A stretch of DNA of 39,604 bases from a virus, in the IMG/VR virus record IMGVR_UViG_3300042465_003370, positions 1 to 39,604 of that record. One strand, 5' to 3'. The notes below the pieces were generated by a model, which did not search any database, was not told the DNA's origin, and saw only the letters and a program-made list of their open reading frames with translations. The position numbers were made by a program, and so were the translations under genes. This document shows positions 22,687 to 30,939 of the stretch, one piece after another (positions within the stretch are counted from its first letter, which is position 1; the number at the start of each line of letters is the position of its first letter).

Positions 22687-25312
22687 ATCCTCCGCGTTTA
22701 GGTTGTCTGCGGTCTAATTTAGCCGCTAACATTTTGAACCCAGCGACATCAGCCGCCCTATGTCTATCCATTGCCGCAATAATGTTGTGGTCTTTCAAGT
22801 TGGCCGTTAACCCGTTTAACTCTGCGCTTTTACCCATATCTGCGAACCCGCTTAACATAGCAGAATCCAACGCTGGCTTTACATAGTTGCTTAGGATGTA
22901 CTTTTCTGCAAGTCCTTTGTTCATAGCTTCCAATAGCCCTTTGTGCTTGCTTGTTTCCTTCGCTGTGATAACGCTTTCGCCTTTTGAAAGTTTGGCATGA
23001 ATTGAATCACTTGTTGCCGTTCCTTCACCCCGTAAATCTACAACACCCTTAGCGAATTGGGGAACGGGTGCAGCAACAATCGCGGCAATTTGCGCAGCAC
23101 CTAATACGGCTGCGAGGGCTGCCAATACAGGGCCAATTAACGGGCCAGCAGTTGAAGCACTTGTAACGGCTACAGCTGTATTAATTATCGCTTCAAAGAT
23201 TGCAACCACCTTTGCAGCGTTTGCCGCCTTAGTCATTAACCGCCCCTTTTCTCTTTGGTATTGTTCCTCCGATATTAACCCCTGTTCTAACTTCCTATCT
23301 AAGTTTGCAAGGTCTTGGGTATACCCTTCTTGAATAGCGTTACCAACCATTCCGATAAGTTGAACGGTTGTTTGTGCGCTTGCCTCAAATATCTGTTGCT
23401 TTTGCTCCTCAGTTAATTCGGTTGCTTTAGTAGTTTCCTTATTAGCATCTAATTGAGTTTGTACCCAGTTTTCAAGTTCCGCCTTTTGCCATTCGTTAAA
23501 CTCCTCATGTGCTTCCTTTTTACCGTCAAGAATTTTGTTTTCAGCATCTAATTCTGCTGTTATCTTATTCATTAAAGCCTGACTTTCGGGTTCTTCATCG
23601 GGTATTAAGGCTTCCGCAAACTTTGTCATCGCTTGCGCTTGTGTTAACTGCTTAATCTTAGCTTCGATTTTTTGAAGGATATTCCAAAATGTACCACCAC
23701 CGATTGCCGACTTTTCAAGCTGTTCCTTTAAAGTCTTTAATTCATTTGATAGCGTTTCTATGTTGTTTATTCTAACCTCTCCGCTACCATCTACACCAGC
23801 CACGTTATCAAGTGCAACCGCTAAGTTATTAACCGCGTCAACAGTTGGAGCGTTATCACCTACGTCTGTTTGCCTATCTCTAAACTCCTTTAATGCCTCA
23901 CGCGCAATAAGTAACTTATCGTAAAGTATTTGTGTTTTTTCAGCCTGTAATTCTACCGCCTTACTCCACTCCAATCCTGTATCAAATCCCTTTCCTTGCG
24001 TTGCTCGTAAGTCAGCAAGCGCAATGTTTGCGTTCCTATACTGTTCTGCAATGTCCTCACCGCTTCTCAATATACCAAGCCCCGACATACCAAGTAGTGA
24101 TTCCTTGTATTCGTCAAGTGATAGTTTGCCCTGTACAAATTGCTCATTTGATTCAGCCATTGCATCGGCTTGACCGCGTATCATTTCCGATAATAACCTT
24201 ACCGCTTTCTCCGCTTCCTCCGTACTAATCAACTGCAAAACCAACCCCTCCCACGCGCTTGATAGTTCATCCACCGCACCCTTAAAGTTATCTTGCATAA
24301 TGTCAGCCATAACCTTTGCCGAGCCAGCCGCGCCATCCAATGCCGTCTTTAGTTCTTGCACCGTATCTATACCCTTAATCAAAGAAAGGAATGCCGCCTT
24401 TGACCTTTCATCAGTTAATTCAGTCGCAGCCGTTAGGTCTATATTGCCGCTTTCAAGTTGCTTAAATGCTTTAAATAGGTCGTTTGAGTTTTTAACCGTG
24501 AATCCTAATTCCTGTGATAGTACACTACTGGTATCAGATAGTTTTGATAGTAGGTTTTTTAAGCCCGTTCCCGCTATCGAACCCTTTAGGCCAACGTCAG
24601 AAAGTCGGGCTAATAATGCGGTAGTTGTTTCAAGGTCAATGTTTGCAGCCGCTGCAATAGGTGCTACTAACTTCATGGATTCCCTAAAGTCCTCAATATC
24701 CAAAGCCGACTTTGAGAATGCCAACGCCATAACGTCAGCAACACGCCCCGCTTCGCTTGCATCCAATCCAAAACCTCGAATAGTTGAACCAGCTACACTT
24801 GCCGCTTCGCTCAAGGTAGTGCCAGCAGCAGCAGCAAGAGCAAGCGTTCCATCGGTTGCCGCTAAGATTTCTTTTGTGGTAAAACCTAACTTACCGAACT
24901 CCTCTTGAAGTTGCCCCACCTCCGTTGCTGTAAACTTTGTGCTTGCCCCTAATGCTTTCGCTGAATTATTAAGTTCATACATCTCTTTAGCAGTCGCGCC
25001 AGTTACCGCCTTAACCTTTGACATTTGTTGTTCAAAGTTGGTGGTAATCCCTATCGCATTACGCATGATGTTAACAAAGCCCGCAATGCCAGCCGTAATA
25101 CCAAACGCCCCAGCTATCGTGCTGCCTAAGTTGGCAAACTTAGAACCAAGCCCTTGTACGCTTGTGCCAATGTTATTGACCGCTGCCGAACCTTTTGTGC
25201 CAGCCTTTTCAAGTTTAGATTCTAAGAATAGAACGCGGTTTGAAAGTTCGGTTAGGCTTTTGCTCGCGTTATCTACATCGACCCTATACTTTGCTACTAT
25301 TTCGTCTGCCAT
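22679..25312 (-). CDS. Tail tape measure protein
   Basis: 877 aa. TP901-type core at about 85-300 (FEQQMSKVKAVTGATAKEM, ALGASTKFTATEVGQLQEEF, SVAGSTIRGFGLDA), coiled-coil central part (about 480-690, e.g. ELKTLKEQLEKS), a hydrophobic stretch 700-748 (AIINTAVAVTSASTAGP, VLAALAAVLGAAQIAAIVAA) able to enter the host membrane, and the typical tail motif GEGTATSDSIHAKLSKGESV. It sets tail length and helps DNA enter. At 877 aa it implies a tail near 130 nm on the usual 1.5 A per residue rule. Its start lies inside the frameshifted GT extension upstream, as in lambda. Confidence 0.93.
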   Translation of the reverse strand: MADEIVAKYRVDVDNASKSLTELSNRVLFLESKLEKAGTKGSAAVNNIGTSVQGLGSKFANLGSTIAGAFGITAGIAGFVNIMRNAIGITTNFEQQMSKVKAVTGATAKEMYELNNSAKALGASTKFTATEVGQLQEEFGKLGFTTKEILAATDGTLALAAAAGTTLSEAASVAGSTIRGFGLDASEAGRVADVMALAFSKSALDIEDFRESMKLVAPIAAAANIDLETTTALLARLSDVGLKGSIAGTGLKNLLSKLSDTSSVLSQELGFTVKNSNDLFKAFKQLESGNIDLTAATELTDERSKAAFLSLIKGIDTVQELKTALDGAAGSAKVMADIMQDNFKGAVDELSSAWEGLVLQLISTEEAEKAVRLLSEMIRGQADAMAESNEQFVQGKLSLDEYKESLLGMSGLGILRSGEDIAEQYRNANIALADLRATQGKGFDTGLEWSKAVELQAEKTQILYDKLLIAREALKEFRDRQTDVGDNAPTVDAVNNLAVALDNVAGVDGSGEVRINNIETLSNELKTLKEQLEKSAIGGGTFWNILQKIEAKIKQLTQAQAMTKFAEALIPDEEPESQALMNKITAELDAENKILDGKKEAHEEFNEWQKAELENWVQTQLDANKETTKATELTEEQKQQIFEASAQTTVQLIGMVGNAIQEGYTQDLANLDRKLEQGLISEEQYQREKGRLMTKAANAAKVVAIFEAIINTAVAVTSASTAGPLIGPVLAALAAVLGAAQIAAIVAAPVPQFAKGVVDLRGEGTATSDSIHAKLSKGESVITAKETSKHKGLLEAMNKGLAEKYILSNYVKPALDSAMLSGFADMGKSAELNGLTANLKDHNIIAAMDRHRAADVAGFKMLAAKLDRRQPKRGGYE

Positions 25313-26080
25313 CCTTTGCCTGTTTAATCTCGCTTAGACGCGATTCCACAAAGGTAAACAATTCCAAAAGGAAGTCGGAACGCCCCATATCCCGTAGCCT
25401 TGCGAACCCGTCCGAATCCTTGCCCATAAAGCGAAGGAAGCGCGTCCATTCAAGACGTTGCTTGCTTATTCGGTTGTGTGCAGATCGGAACGCAATATCG
25501 ACCACCTTCTTTTCAGGTTTTCGTTTACCTGTTGAAAGTTTCTCAATAAGCTGGTTGCATCGGTCTTGGAAACTGTTAGCCCGTTCAATAGTTTTATGAA
25601 CATGGGCAGTCGAAAAAAAAAGCGACCTTCCTCCGTTTCATGCTTCAAGTAGTCGCATTTCTCCGCGTGTATTGATTCGCTTATCTTTGAAACGTCCTCG
25701 TCCTCCCGAACGTAATTGATGGCGATAATGTTCACCAGAGCATCCAAGTTCACGATCTTTTTTTCGAGGTCTGTAAGGTCGTTAATCACAACGCCAGCTT
25801 TGATAATGTCCTGTTTGGCAAGGCACACGGTAATCGTTTCCAATGCCTGTTTCCACGTTTCGCTACTTAACCCCGCTGCCATGTATTGTAGGTGCGTGTG
25901 GGCTTCACTTAGCCGCGTAATAGGTACATCGCCCTCGTCACGAAATGAGTAATACCACCGCCCTTTATCGTCCTTAAACTCCGCTACCATACCACTACGC
26001 ACGTTGGTAGCTTGGTTAGCCCTATGCCAATCGCTTAAACGTTGCTGCCCGAATATTAGGTTGGCTAATTTGATACCCAT
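25284..26080 (-). CDS. Tail assembly chaperone GT-type, by -1 frameshift
   Basis: Predicted product of -1 slippage at the T9 run (25621-25613): residues 1-156 of the G form joined to 109 residues read in the -1 frame from 25613 to the stop at 25284, 265 aa in all. The -1 frame is blocked by TGA at 25640-25638 and fully open afterwards, so slippage must occur after 25637, and the T9 is the obvious site. The extension is basic and helical (EKLSTGKRKPEKKVVDIAF; RISKQRLEWTRFLRFMGK). It ends 29 bases inside the tape measure gene. A free-standing 73-aa product from GTG at 25505 is the alternative. Confidence 0.75.
25466..26080 (-). CDS. Tail assembly chaperone G-type (unshifted product)
   Basis: 204 aa. 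No sequence family was recognised, but position and recoding identify it: it lies directly before the tape measure, ends in an overlap with an ORF in the -1 frame, and contains a T9 run at residues 154-156 (FFF). Normal termination gives this form. Such G-type chaperones coat the tape measure and recruit tail-tube subunits. N-terminal MGIKLANLIFGQQRLSDWHR and long helices follow. Overlaps the 95-aa gene by 16 bases. Confidence 0.75.
   Translation of the reverse strand: MGIKLANLIFGQQRLSDWHRANQATNVRSGMVAEFKDDKGRWYYSFRDEGDVPITRLSEAHTHLQYMAAGLSSETWKQALETITVCLAKQDIIKAGVVINDLTDLEKKIVNLDALVNIIAINYVREDEDVSKISESIHAEKCDYLKHETEEGRFFFRLPMFIKLLNGLTVSKTDATSLLRNFQQVNENLKRRWSILRSDLHTTE
25613..25621 (-). promoter_or_regulatory. 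Slippery site for -1 programmed frameshift
   Basis: Nine T residues on the minus strand, in frame TTT TTT TTT CGA. This satisfies the X XXY YYZ rule for tandem slippage into the -1 frame, which is open from here to 25284. No downstream stem was worked out. A homopolymer sequencing error would mimic this arrangement. Confidence 0.75.
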
Positions 26081-26352
26081 TTGTTAAGTAGTGTGTTAAG
26101 GAATGCGCAAGATAGAACGGTAACAGGCCACATATGAAGTTCACCGCCTAAGTAGAAATGTCCAATCGTTCCCCATACCGAAGCCATGCAAGTCGGGCAA
26201 TACCAAAGGGGCTTGGATAGCTTTTGGTGCAGCTTGCTTAGTGATAGGTAAAAGTTCTCAGGCAGCCCGTAGAATGTAAATATTAGTTCCATTGTAGCCA
26301 AATGAAAGCCAACGGAAACAAGCGAGGTTAGGACAATTATACCTAATTGCAT
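26065..26352 (-). CDS. Small membrane protein, 95 aa
   Basis: Two to three hydrophobic segments: 2-28 (LGIIVLTSLVSVGFHLATMEL), 53-70 and 73-90 (WPVTVLSCAFLNTLL). A CPTCMASVWG motif (51-60) lies before the second. Small phage membrane proteins with a CPxC...W motif are common, with unknown role. It lies between terminase/structural genes and the tail chaperones, an odd place for a membrane protein. Confidence 0.6.
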   Translation of the reverse strand: MQLGIIVLTSLVSVGFHLATMELIFTFYGLPENFYLSLSKLHQKLSKPLWYCPTCMASVWGTIGHFYLGGELHMWPVTVLSCAFLNTLLNKWVSN

Positions 26353-26684
26353 ACCGTCAACACATTTGCAGCCCCCGTAACTATTCCACTCGCGCCCTGT
26401 ACTAATCCAAATTCAACAATGGCACACGTTATTCCCGTCCACGTTACGTTCGCGCTTACCTTGTAACGTACGCCCGCCACGAATGAAGGTAACGCGGCTG
26501 CAAGGATAGTAAGGTTGCCTACGCCTGTGCTTGTTCCTGTGGCCTTACTTACCGACCCATCTGCAAGGCTTTCAAAGGTTAGCGTTACCGATGTGCTGAC
26601 TGGAAACGTGCCGAAATTAACGGACGTTAGGCACAGGTTCATTCGTTTTGTTTCGGAGCATCCTCCGCAATTATAGCAGCTCAT
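26343..26684 (-). CDS. Small structural protein with Cys-rich N-terminus, 113 aa
   Basis: Starts MSCYNCGGCSE, then a beta-rich, Thr/Ser/Val-rich body (about 18-110) that looks like a single immunoglobulin-like or decoration domain (TSVTLTFESL, VRYKVSANVTWTG). It ends VLTVCN. No family recognised. It lies right after the terminase small subunit and could be a head or tail decoration protein. Confidence 0.5.
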   Translation of the reverse strand: MSCYNCGGCSETKRMNLCLTSVNFGTFPVSTSVTLTFESLADGSVSKATGTSTGVGNLTILAAALPSFVAGVRYKVSANVTWTGITCAIVEFGLVQGASGIVTGAANVLTVCN

Positions 26685-27138
26685 CTTCGTCTGTTTTATC
26701 CCCGCTCATGTCGGTGAAGTTAAATGTAACCGAGGTCGGCAAGTTGCCTGTTAATTCGGTTGTTGTGCTTTCAGTTAGGTTGTTAAGCCTATTGGTTATG
26801 CTTGCATTGTAGTTACCCAATAGCCCGCCAGTTATTTGGTCGGCTCTTATTTCCTTACGTATATGCGAACAGATAGTAACGAAGTCATCGTAATACCCGT
26901 CTTTATTATCAAAGTATTGGTTAACGCATCCATAAAAATCATAACAAAATGATTCAAAGCCATCCATTACCAAAGGCAACTTTGGATAGTCCTCAACTCT
27001 TGTGCCATCTTTACCTACATACTGAATTTTAGGCCATTCCAAGGCTTTAGATTGTAGGCTTTTCTTGTACGCTTTCCACGCTTCAAGTAAGTCGTTAGGT
27101 GTCTTAAAAATACGCGATGGATGTGGTAATTTATCCAT
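26671..27138 (-). CDS. Terminase small subunit (putative)
   Basis: 155 aa, directly before the large subunit and overlapping it by eight bases. It has the outline of small terminases of Bacteroidota phages: an N-terminal helix RIFKTPNDLLEAWKAYKKSL, a middle FESFCYDFYGCVNQYFDN and DDFVTICSHIRKEIRADQ, and a polar C-terminus. It would recognise phage DNA and hand it to the motor. Assignment rests on order and on this helical profile. Confidence 0.75.
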   Translation of the reverse strand: MDKLPHPSRIFKTPNDLLEAWKAYKKSLQSKALEWPKIQYVGKDGTRVEDYPKLPLVMDGFESFCYDFYGCVNQYFDNKDGYYDDFVTICSHIRKEIRADQITGGLLGNYNASITNRLNNLTESTTTELTGNLPTSVTFNFTDMSGDKTDEDELL

Positions 27139-28432
27139 TGTTTGTTTTCCTATGAATATTTGCCCACGCTTGTACGTCTTTGCCGTTTATCATGTATCGT
27201 GCAGCGTCTAAATGGTCGGCTCTTTGGTTTCCTTGTGAGCGGTCTGACTTCCTAATGCTTCCATCGGGGTTAATTTCAACACGTTCAAAGTCACGGGTCA
27301 AATATAAGCATTTCGGGTCGATTCTAAAGTCTGTAAAGTTTCGCAGAAAATAGTTGACATCGTTACGGCTGTTAACGTGCTTTGGGTTCGGTCTTAAATC
27401 GAATTGCCTGTCTTGAAGTCTTAGCCCCTTTTGAAGCGTTTTATACACACTCAACTTGTCGGGCGATACCATGCTACGATTTGTGCCGTTGTAATCGCCT
27501 TGTATAGTTAGTAGGTGCAATGCTTGGCCGTACTTGTTTTTGATTCGGTTAATTGCTTCATCTACCGTGCCGCCTAATATCGTTTCTTCTTCAAATACGT
27601 GTAAATGGTAACCCTCCGTATCGCGCCAAAATTGATAGTAGATAAACGCAAACGGGTCGATGTTAAAGTCCATCGAAATGTAAAGCGGTCGGGTCGGGCT
27701 GTAGCTGCAAGGCTTAACGTGAGTGCTACGGTCGAACGCATGGGCGAAAGGTGCAACTACTTTTTTACCACCCCAAAGTCCAAGAACATAAACTCGGTAA
27801 TAGTCGGGGTCTACTGTTTGCAGCGTGGTAAGCGTTCGGATATACGCGCTATCGAGGTTTCGCGTGTTGGTTTGGTAGGTAGTATGGCAATAGAACGTGT
27901 CATCGCGATCTTGGTCGTGAAAGTCGGTTCTAAGCCAATGCGTTTCCTCGATGTCGGTATTGTAGCTAATTAGGATTTGCAGCCGCCCCCGTGTTGTTCT
28001 CACCGACATATCGGCTTTACGAAAGTCCTCCGCGCTTATTTCATCGGCTTCCTCAAACCAAATAACGCTGGGATCTTTTATGGATTTAACCTTTGCGGTT
28101 TCGTTCTTGCTTGTCTTTTTTAAGCCCCGTGAGATTATGGTGTTGCCCGTAAGCAAGCATCTAAACGCCATTGTAGTTTCGTTCACTTGAAACATAGGCG
28201 TTAATCCATGCGCTTCGATTAGGTCTTTCATTTCCCTAAATTGGCTGTCACGAATTGACCCGTGTATTTCTCGCATTAGAACGCCCCTAAAGTAATCGGG
28301 TTGCATACAACGGCCTAAAAGGTAAAGGGCGATATTGTGCGATTTCCCTGACGCTCGGCCTCCGTAAAAGTGGATGTATCGTTTACTTGAGGCAAACGCG
28401 GGTGCAAAAGCCTTGTTTATACTAATTTCCAC
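27131..28432 (-). CDS. Terminase large subunit (terminase_3-like)
   Basis: 433 aa. ATPase: Walker A GGRASGKS (24-31), Walker B VIWFEEAD (123-130), coupling motif SYNTD (156-160). RNase H-like nuclease: DFNIDPFA (D255), GDYNG (D313) and DHLDAARY (D407, D410). These are complete, so the motor and headful nuclease should both be active. It packages DNA through the portal at the head vertex. It overlaps the upstream glycosyltransferase gene by 11 bases, an unusual neighbour. Confidence 0.95.
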   Translation of the reverse strand: MEISINKAFAPAFASSKRYIHFYGGRASGKSHNIALYLLGRCMQPDYFRGVLMREIHGSIRDSQFREMKDLIEAHGLTPMFQVNETTMAFRCLLTGNTIISRGLKKTSKNETAKVKSIKDPSVIWFEEADEISAEDFRKADMSVRTTRGRLQILISYNTDIEETHWLRTDFHDQDRDDTFYCHTTYQTNTRNLDSAYIRTLTTLQTVDPDYYRVYVLGLWGGKKVVAPFAHAFDRSTHVKPCSYSPTRPLYISMDFNIDPFAFIYYQFWRDTEGYHLHVFEEETILGGTVDEAINRIKNKYGQALHLLTIQGDYNGTNRSMVSPDKLSVYKTLQKGLRLQDRQFDLRPNPKHVNSRNDVNYFLRNFTDFRIDPKCLYLTRDFERVEINPDGSIRKSDRSQGNQRADHLDAARYMINGKDVQAWANIHRKTNNG

Positions 28433-29306
28433 GATTTAAGTGCTTGTCCTGTCTTATCCTTGCCAACTGCGAAGGTGCATTAAGTGCCTTTAGTTCGCGT
28501 TCATACATCGCGAAATAACGCTGCAAAGTTAAGGTTTTCCCTGTGCCTTGCCCGTAAATTGAAAGGATATAGTAACCCGTTTTCACCTCACTTTCGGTTT
28601 TGACGTTTGCAGCATTTCCAAAGTAAATAACAGGCTTTGAGGTTGGCCGCTTAGGTACTATGCCCATCTTTGCAAACACACCTTGGTAAAGTAGTTCATC
28701 TGGTATCGTACCGCCCCAATTAAATTGTAGCATATCACGTGGAATGCCGACCTCCATGTAGTAGTCCAAATACTCTTGCATCTTATCGCATACACGCCCA
28801 GCTTCAAAGTACAGCCAACTGGATTGAATGCCGCAAAGTGTAGCCGTTTCGCCTAACCCGAAGTGTGACCAAGTACGCTCACTTTTCGCCCAAAGATTAT
28901 ACGCAATTTCATCAAACCGACCACCCGACCCCATCACTTCGGTAGCCACGGTTGTGCCGTTTAAGTCTTGGAGTAAAGGTTCAATATCGCACAAAGCCAA
29001 TCCATCGACATCCAAGTACAGAAACTTGTCCAATCCAATGGAACGGCCTAAAGAGTAGATTTGAGTTTTGACTTTTGCGGGATCTATTCTTCCTCCGTTG
29101 TTCAAATAGGCTTTGGTAGGTAGGATATTTATAGACGCGAATAGTTCTGGGCGCGTGAGGTTTAAACTAATGTCCTCACTTATGAAAATATGTATCGGTA
29201 CGTTCGGGCTGTGCTTATGTAACGACAAAGCGAGGTTGTGAGCCATTAGCCCATAACCCCGCTTTCCGAATGCAATTAAAAGTATACTACTAAGAGAAGA
29301 TTCCAA
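28422..29306 (-). CDS. Glycosyltransferase, GT8-like
   Basis: 294 aa. GT-A fold features: N-terminal ILLIAFGKRGYGLMAHNLALS, KVKTQIYSL (78-86), metal-binding YLDVDG (97-102, DVD) and a later WGGTIPDEL. These resemble retaining nucleotide-sugar transferases of the GT8 group. The C-terminus is basic (ARIRQDKHLNRGN). It lies between the tail-tube candidate and the terminase, overlapping both by 11-17 bases. It could decorate virion proteins or a host glycan; nothing shows which. Confidence 0.7.
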   Translation of the reverse strand: MESSLSSILLIAFGKRGYGLMAHNLALSLHKHSPNVPIHIFISEDISLNLTRPELFASINILPTKAYLNNGGRIDPAKVKTQIYSLGRSIGLDKFLYLDVDGLALCDIEPLLQDLNGTTVATEVMGSGGRFDEIAYNLWAKSERTWSHFGLGETATLCGIQSSWLYFEAGRVCDKMQEYLDYYMEVGIPRDMLQFNWGGTIPDELLYQGVFAKMGIVPKRPTSKPVIYFGNAANVKTESEVKTGYYILSIYGQGTGKTLTLQRYFAMYERELKALNAPSQLARIRQDKHLNRGN

Positions 29307-29844
29307 CGGGTAGCACTTGGCTCTTTATGCCAGTTGCAAACTTACCATTAAAAGTGAACTCGTAGTGAGCGTTATCGGTATTGTCATCAGGAAATACCAA
29401 GCTGCCTACAAACTGCAAACCTTTCACACCTCTAACCAATATGCCAACAGTTGTTTCGTCAACTGGTTTGATTAGGATTGCGCCAACTACAGTACCGCTT
29501 GAAGCGTTTATTGCAGCATAAGCAAGGTCGTTCGTATCGTTCACGTTTTGATCCATCCAAGTGCCAGCAATTGTGTAGGTAGTGGTGTTTGGCTCTGCAC
29601 CAGCAATATAAGAAGCCCCAGCAGCAACAGCAGATTGCGCGGGAACACCTACTTTAATCGCTTGGAATAAAGTAGCTTTTCCGCTTGCAATATCAGCAGC
29701 GATGGTTACTTCGTCTGAAAAGTCGGTAGTGGTAGCATCGCAAGCAAAGATAATAGCTTGGTCACCTCCACCCGTTACCGTTGCCCCGCAGTCATTGAGT
29801 AACTGTTCGGGTAGTTGGTCTTGGCAAAAAGAGTTACATGACAT
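29290..29844 (-). CDS. Major tail protein (tail tube candidate)
   Basis: 184 aa. Beta-rich with tail-tube proportions: N-terminus MSCNSFCQDQLPEQLLNDCG, then strands TVTGGGDQAIIFACD, FSDEVTIAADIASG, TYTIAGTWMDQNVN, VGILVRGVKGLQFVGS and HYEFTFNGKFATG. It is the first gene of the structural transcript after the small-gene region, with a TACCTTTG box upstream. No catalytic motif. A major tail protein is the best fit but is not proven by sequence. Confidence 0.6.
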   Translation of the reverse strand: MSCNSFCQDQLPEQLLNDCGATVTGGGDQAIIFACDATTTDFSDEVTIAADIASGKATLFQAIKVGVPAQSAVAAGASYIAGAEPNTTTYTIAGTWMDQNVNDTNDLAYAAINASSGTVVGAILIKPVDETTVGILVRGVKGLQFVGSLVFPDDNTDNAHYEFTFNGKFATGIKSQVLPVGIFS

Positions 29845-29870
29845 TTGTAGGTCGTTTTATGATTCGGTTA

Positions 29871-29878
29871 CAAAGGTA
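29871..29878 (-). promoter_or_regulatory. -7 box before the virion operon
   Basis: Minus strand TACCTTTG fits TAnnTTTG, 26 bases upstream of the ATG at 29844, in a 58-base gap. It is the natural place for a late promoter driving the structural block. TTG lies about 25 bases upstream of the box, longer than the usual spacing. Confidence 0.45.
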
Positions 29879-29902
29879 ATTAGTAATTTTTTAATACGAT
29901 TT

Positions 29903-30259
29903 TCAAGGCTCAACATCTTTAGCAACCGTCACAAATTGCCCTTTGTTGTTTCGCTTACGGCCTGTGAACGTGCGAGCGGTCAAATGCTGGATGGTTTCCT
30001 TAGCGGCTTTCAATTCCCTATCCTTTGCATCATATTCTTTGTCAGATTTGAGCAAATCGTCCTCAAGTTTCTTTGACACTTCAATCTCCACTTCGTAAAG
30101 TTTCCGCATGGTTGTGATTGCCTTAATCGAAATTTCTTTATCCTCCAAAAGATCGGCTATCCTTTCATCCCTTTGATGGATAATTGCAAACAGCATACCA
30201 CACGCAAGCGTTAACGTGGCTGCGATAAATACGGGGATTGTAAGTAGTACAGGGTTCAT
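29903..30259 (-). CDS. Membrane-anchored coiled-coil protein (inner-spanin-like)
   Basis: 118 aa. One N-terminal membrane segment (4-27, LLTIPVFIAATLTLACGMLFAI) followed by a charged coiled coil (30-90, ADLLEDKEISIKAI, VEIEVSKKLEDDLL) and a basic tail GRKRNNKGQF. Size and topology match inner-membrane spanins of the Rz type. A partner outer-membrane lipoprotein might be the 53-aa protein at 31353-31514. It could equally be a structural accessory of the adjacent tail gene. Confidence 0.5.
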   Translation of the reverse strand: MNPVLLTIPVFIAATLTLACGMLFAIIHQRDERIADLLEDKEISIKAITTMRKLYEVEIEVSKKLEDDLLKSDKEYDAKDRELKAAKETIQHLTARTFTGRKRNNKGQFVTVAKDVEP

Positions 30260-30264
30260 TTCCG

Positions 30265-30501
30265 TTAGTTTTCTTTAGTAAATTGCCAGCCCTCCCAGTT
30301 ATAACCAACTGTAAAAGCGGTGCTGCCTTGCGTTTTTAGCGTGTGATACGGAAATCTGTGCAACGTGCAGAAATCCCTAAAAGTACCCGAATGCTTAACT
30401 GTGCGCCCGTCAAAGTGAATAGCCGTGTAACGTGTTGGCTTTGCACGTCCTACGACCTCCACGCCCTTTAGAACATCTGTGATGTGGGAATAGTTACTCA
30501 T
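30265..30501 (-). CDS. Small NUMOD-like DNA-binding protein, 78 aa
   Basis: Residues 25-75 (FDGRTVKHSG, FRDFCTLHRFPYHTLK, NWEGWQF) resemble the short NUMOD/AP2-type helix-turn-helix found near homing endonucleases and in small phage proteins: a helix with FC..H, a turn, then a recognition-helix end and a GW strand. No nuclease domain is attached. Possibly a remnant or a small regulator. Confidence 0.5.
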   Translation of the reverse strand: MSNYSHITDVLKGVEVVGRAKPTRYTAIHFDGRTVKHSGTFRDFCTLHRFPYHTLKTQGSTAFTVGYNWEGWQFTKEN

Positions 30502-30679
30502 TTTCTTCTACTATTTTAAACAAGCTTGGTTTGCTTAGAATGAATGATTCACTCCAGTAGTCGCCATTTTGTTTAGTTCCAAACTGCCGACCAAAACCGC
30601 GAGTTTCAAACATTACCAGCTTGGTGTTCTTTGGGATTAACGGGTGCGAATCGGTCAATACTATTGCGTAGGTTTTCAT
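30494..30679 (-). CDS. Hypothetical protein, 61 aa
   Basis: No family recognised. Short alpha/beta sequence: strand KTYAIVLTD, LVMFETRGFGRQFG, then SFILSKPSLFKIVEENE. No membrane segment or metal motif. Overlaps both neighbours by four to eight bases. Confidence 0.55.
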   Translation of the reverse strand: MKTYAIVLTDSHPLIPKNTKLVMFETRGFGRQFGTKQNGDYWSESFILSKPSLFKIVEENE

Positions 30680-30876
30680 TTGTCCTCAAGTGCTTTAATG
30701 CGTTCATCTTGAATTAGGTTATACTCCGCAGCCTTCAAAAGTGCTTGCTCCAAACGGTTAACCCGTTCGCGAAGTAAGCCGCGCTTTTCGATGCTCGATT
30801 TAATTAAGTCAATTAGCTGGCTGGCTAATGTGAAGATGCCCTCTATCGGGATTGCTTTGTTGGATTGGTTGTTCAT
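30676..30876 (-). CDS. Small coiled-coil protein, 66 aa
   Basis: Helical throughout: residues 12-32 (IFTLASQLIDLIKSSIEKRG) and a heptad-like coiled coil 33-66 (RERVNRLEQALLKAAEY, ERIKALEDK). No family recognised. First gene after a 63-base gap; a TACCTTCG box (near-consensus) lies four bases before the ATG. Confidence 0.55.
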   Translation of the reverse strand: MNNQSNKAIPIEGIFTLASQLIDLIKSSIEKRGLLRERVNRLEQALLKAAEYNLIQDERIKALEDK

Positions 30877-30939
30877 GTTGCGAAGGTATTACGTGTTTTT
30901 CTTTGTTTGTGTAATTAAATAGACGTTGTGGAAATAAAG
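30877..30939 (-). promoter_or_regulatory. Possible diverged promoter module (copy D)
   Basis: A 63-base gap with TACCTTCG (30881-30888) close to the ATG at 30876. On the minus strand it also has AACTTTATTT and ATTTAATTA, both present in the module at 34080-34151. The match is weak and the leader differs. Confidence 0.25.

Noticed and set aside
24300-24908. 202-aa plus-strand ORF
   Set aside because: Shadow of the tape measure gene: it lies wholly opposite a long, well-supported CDS, and its composition is that of an antisense read.
25284-25505. Independent 73-aa gene with GTG start
   Set aside because: The frame is open well above the GTG to a stop just before the T9 run, and the location favours a frameshift extension of the preceding gene; kept only as an alternative.
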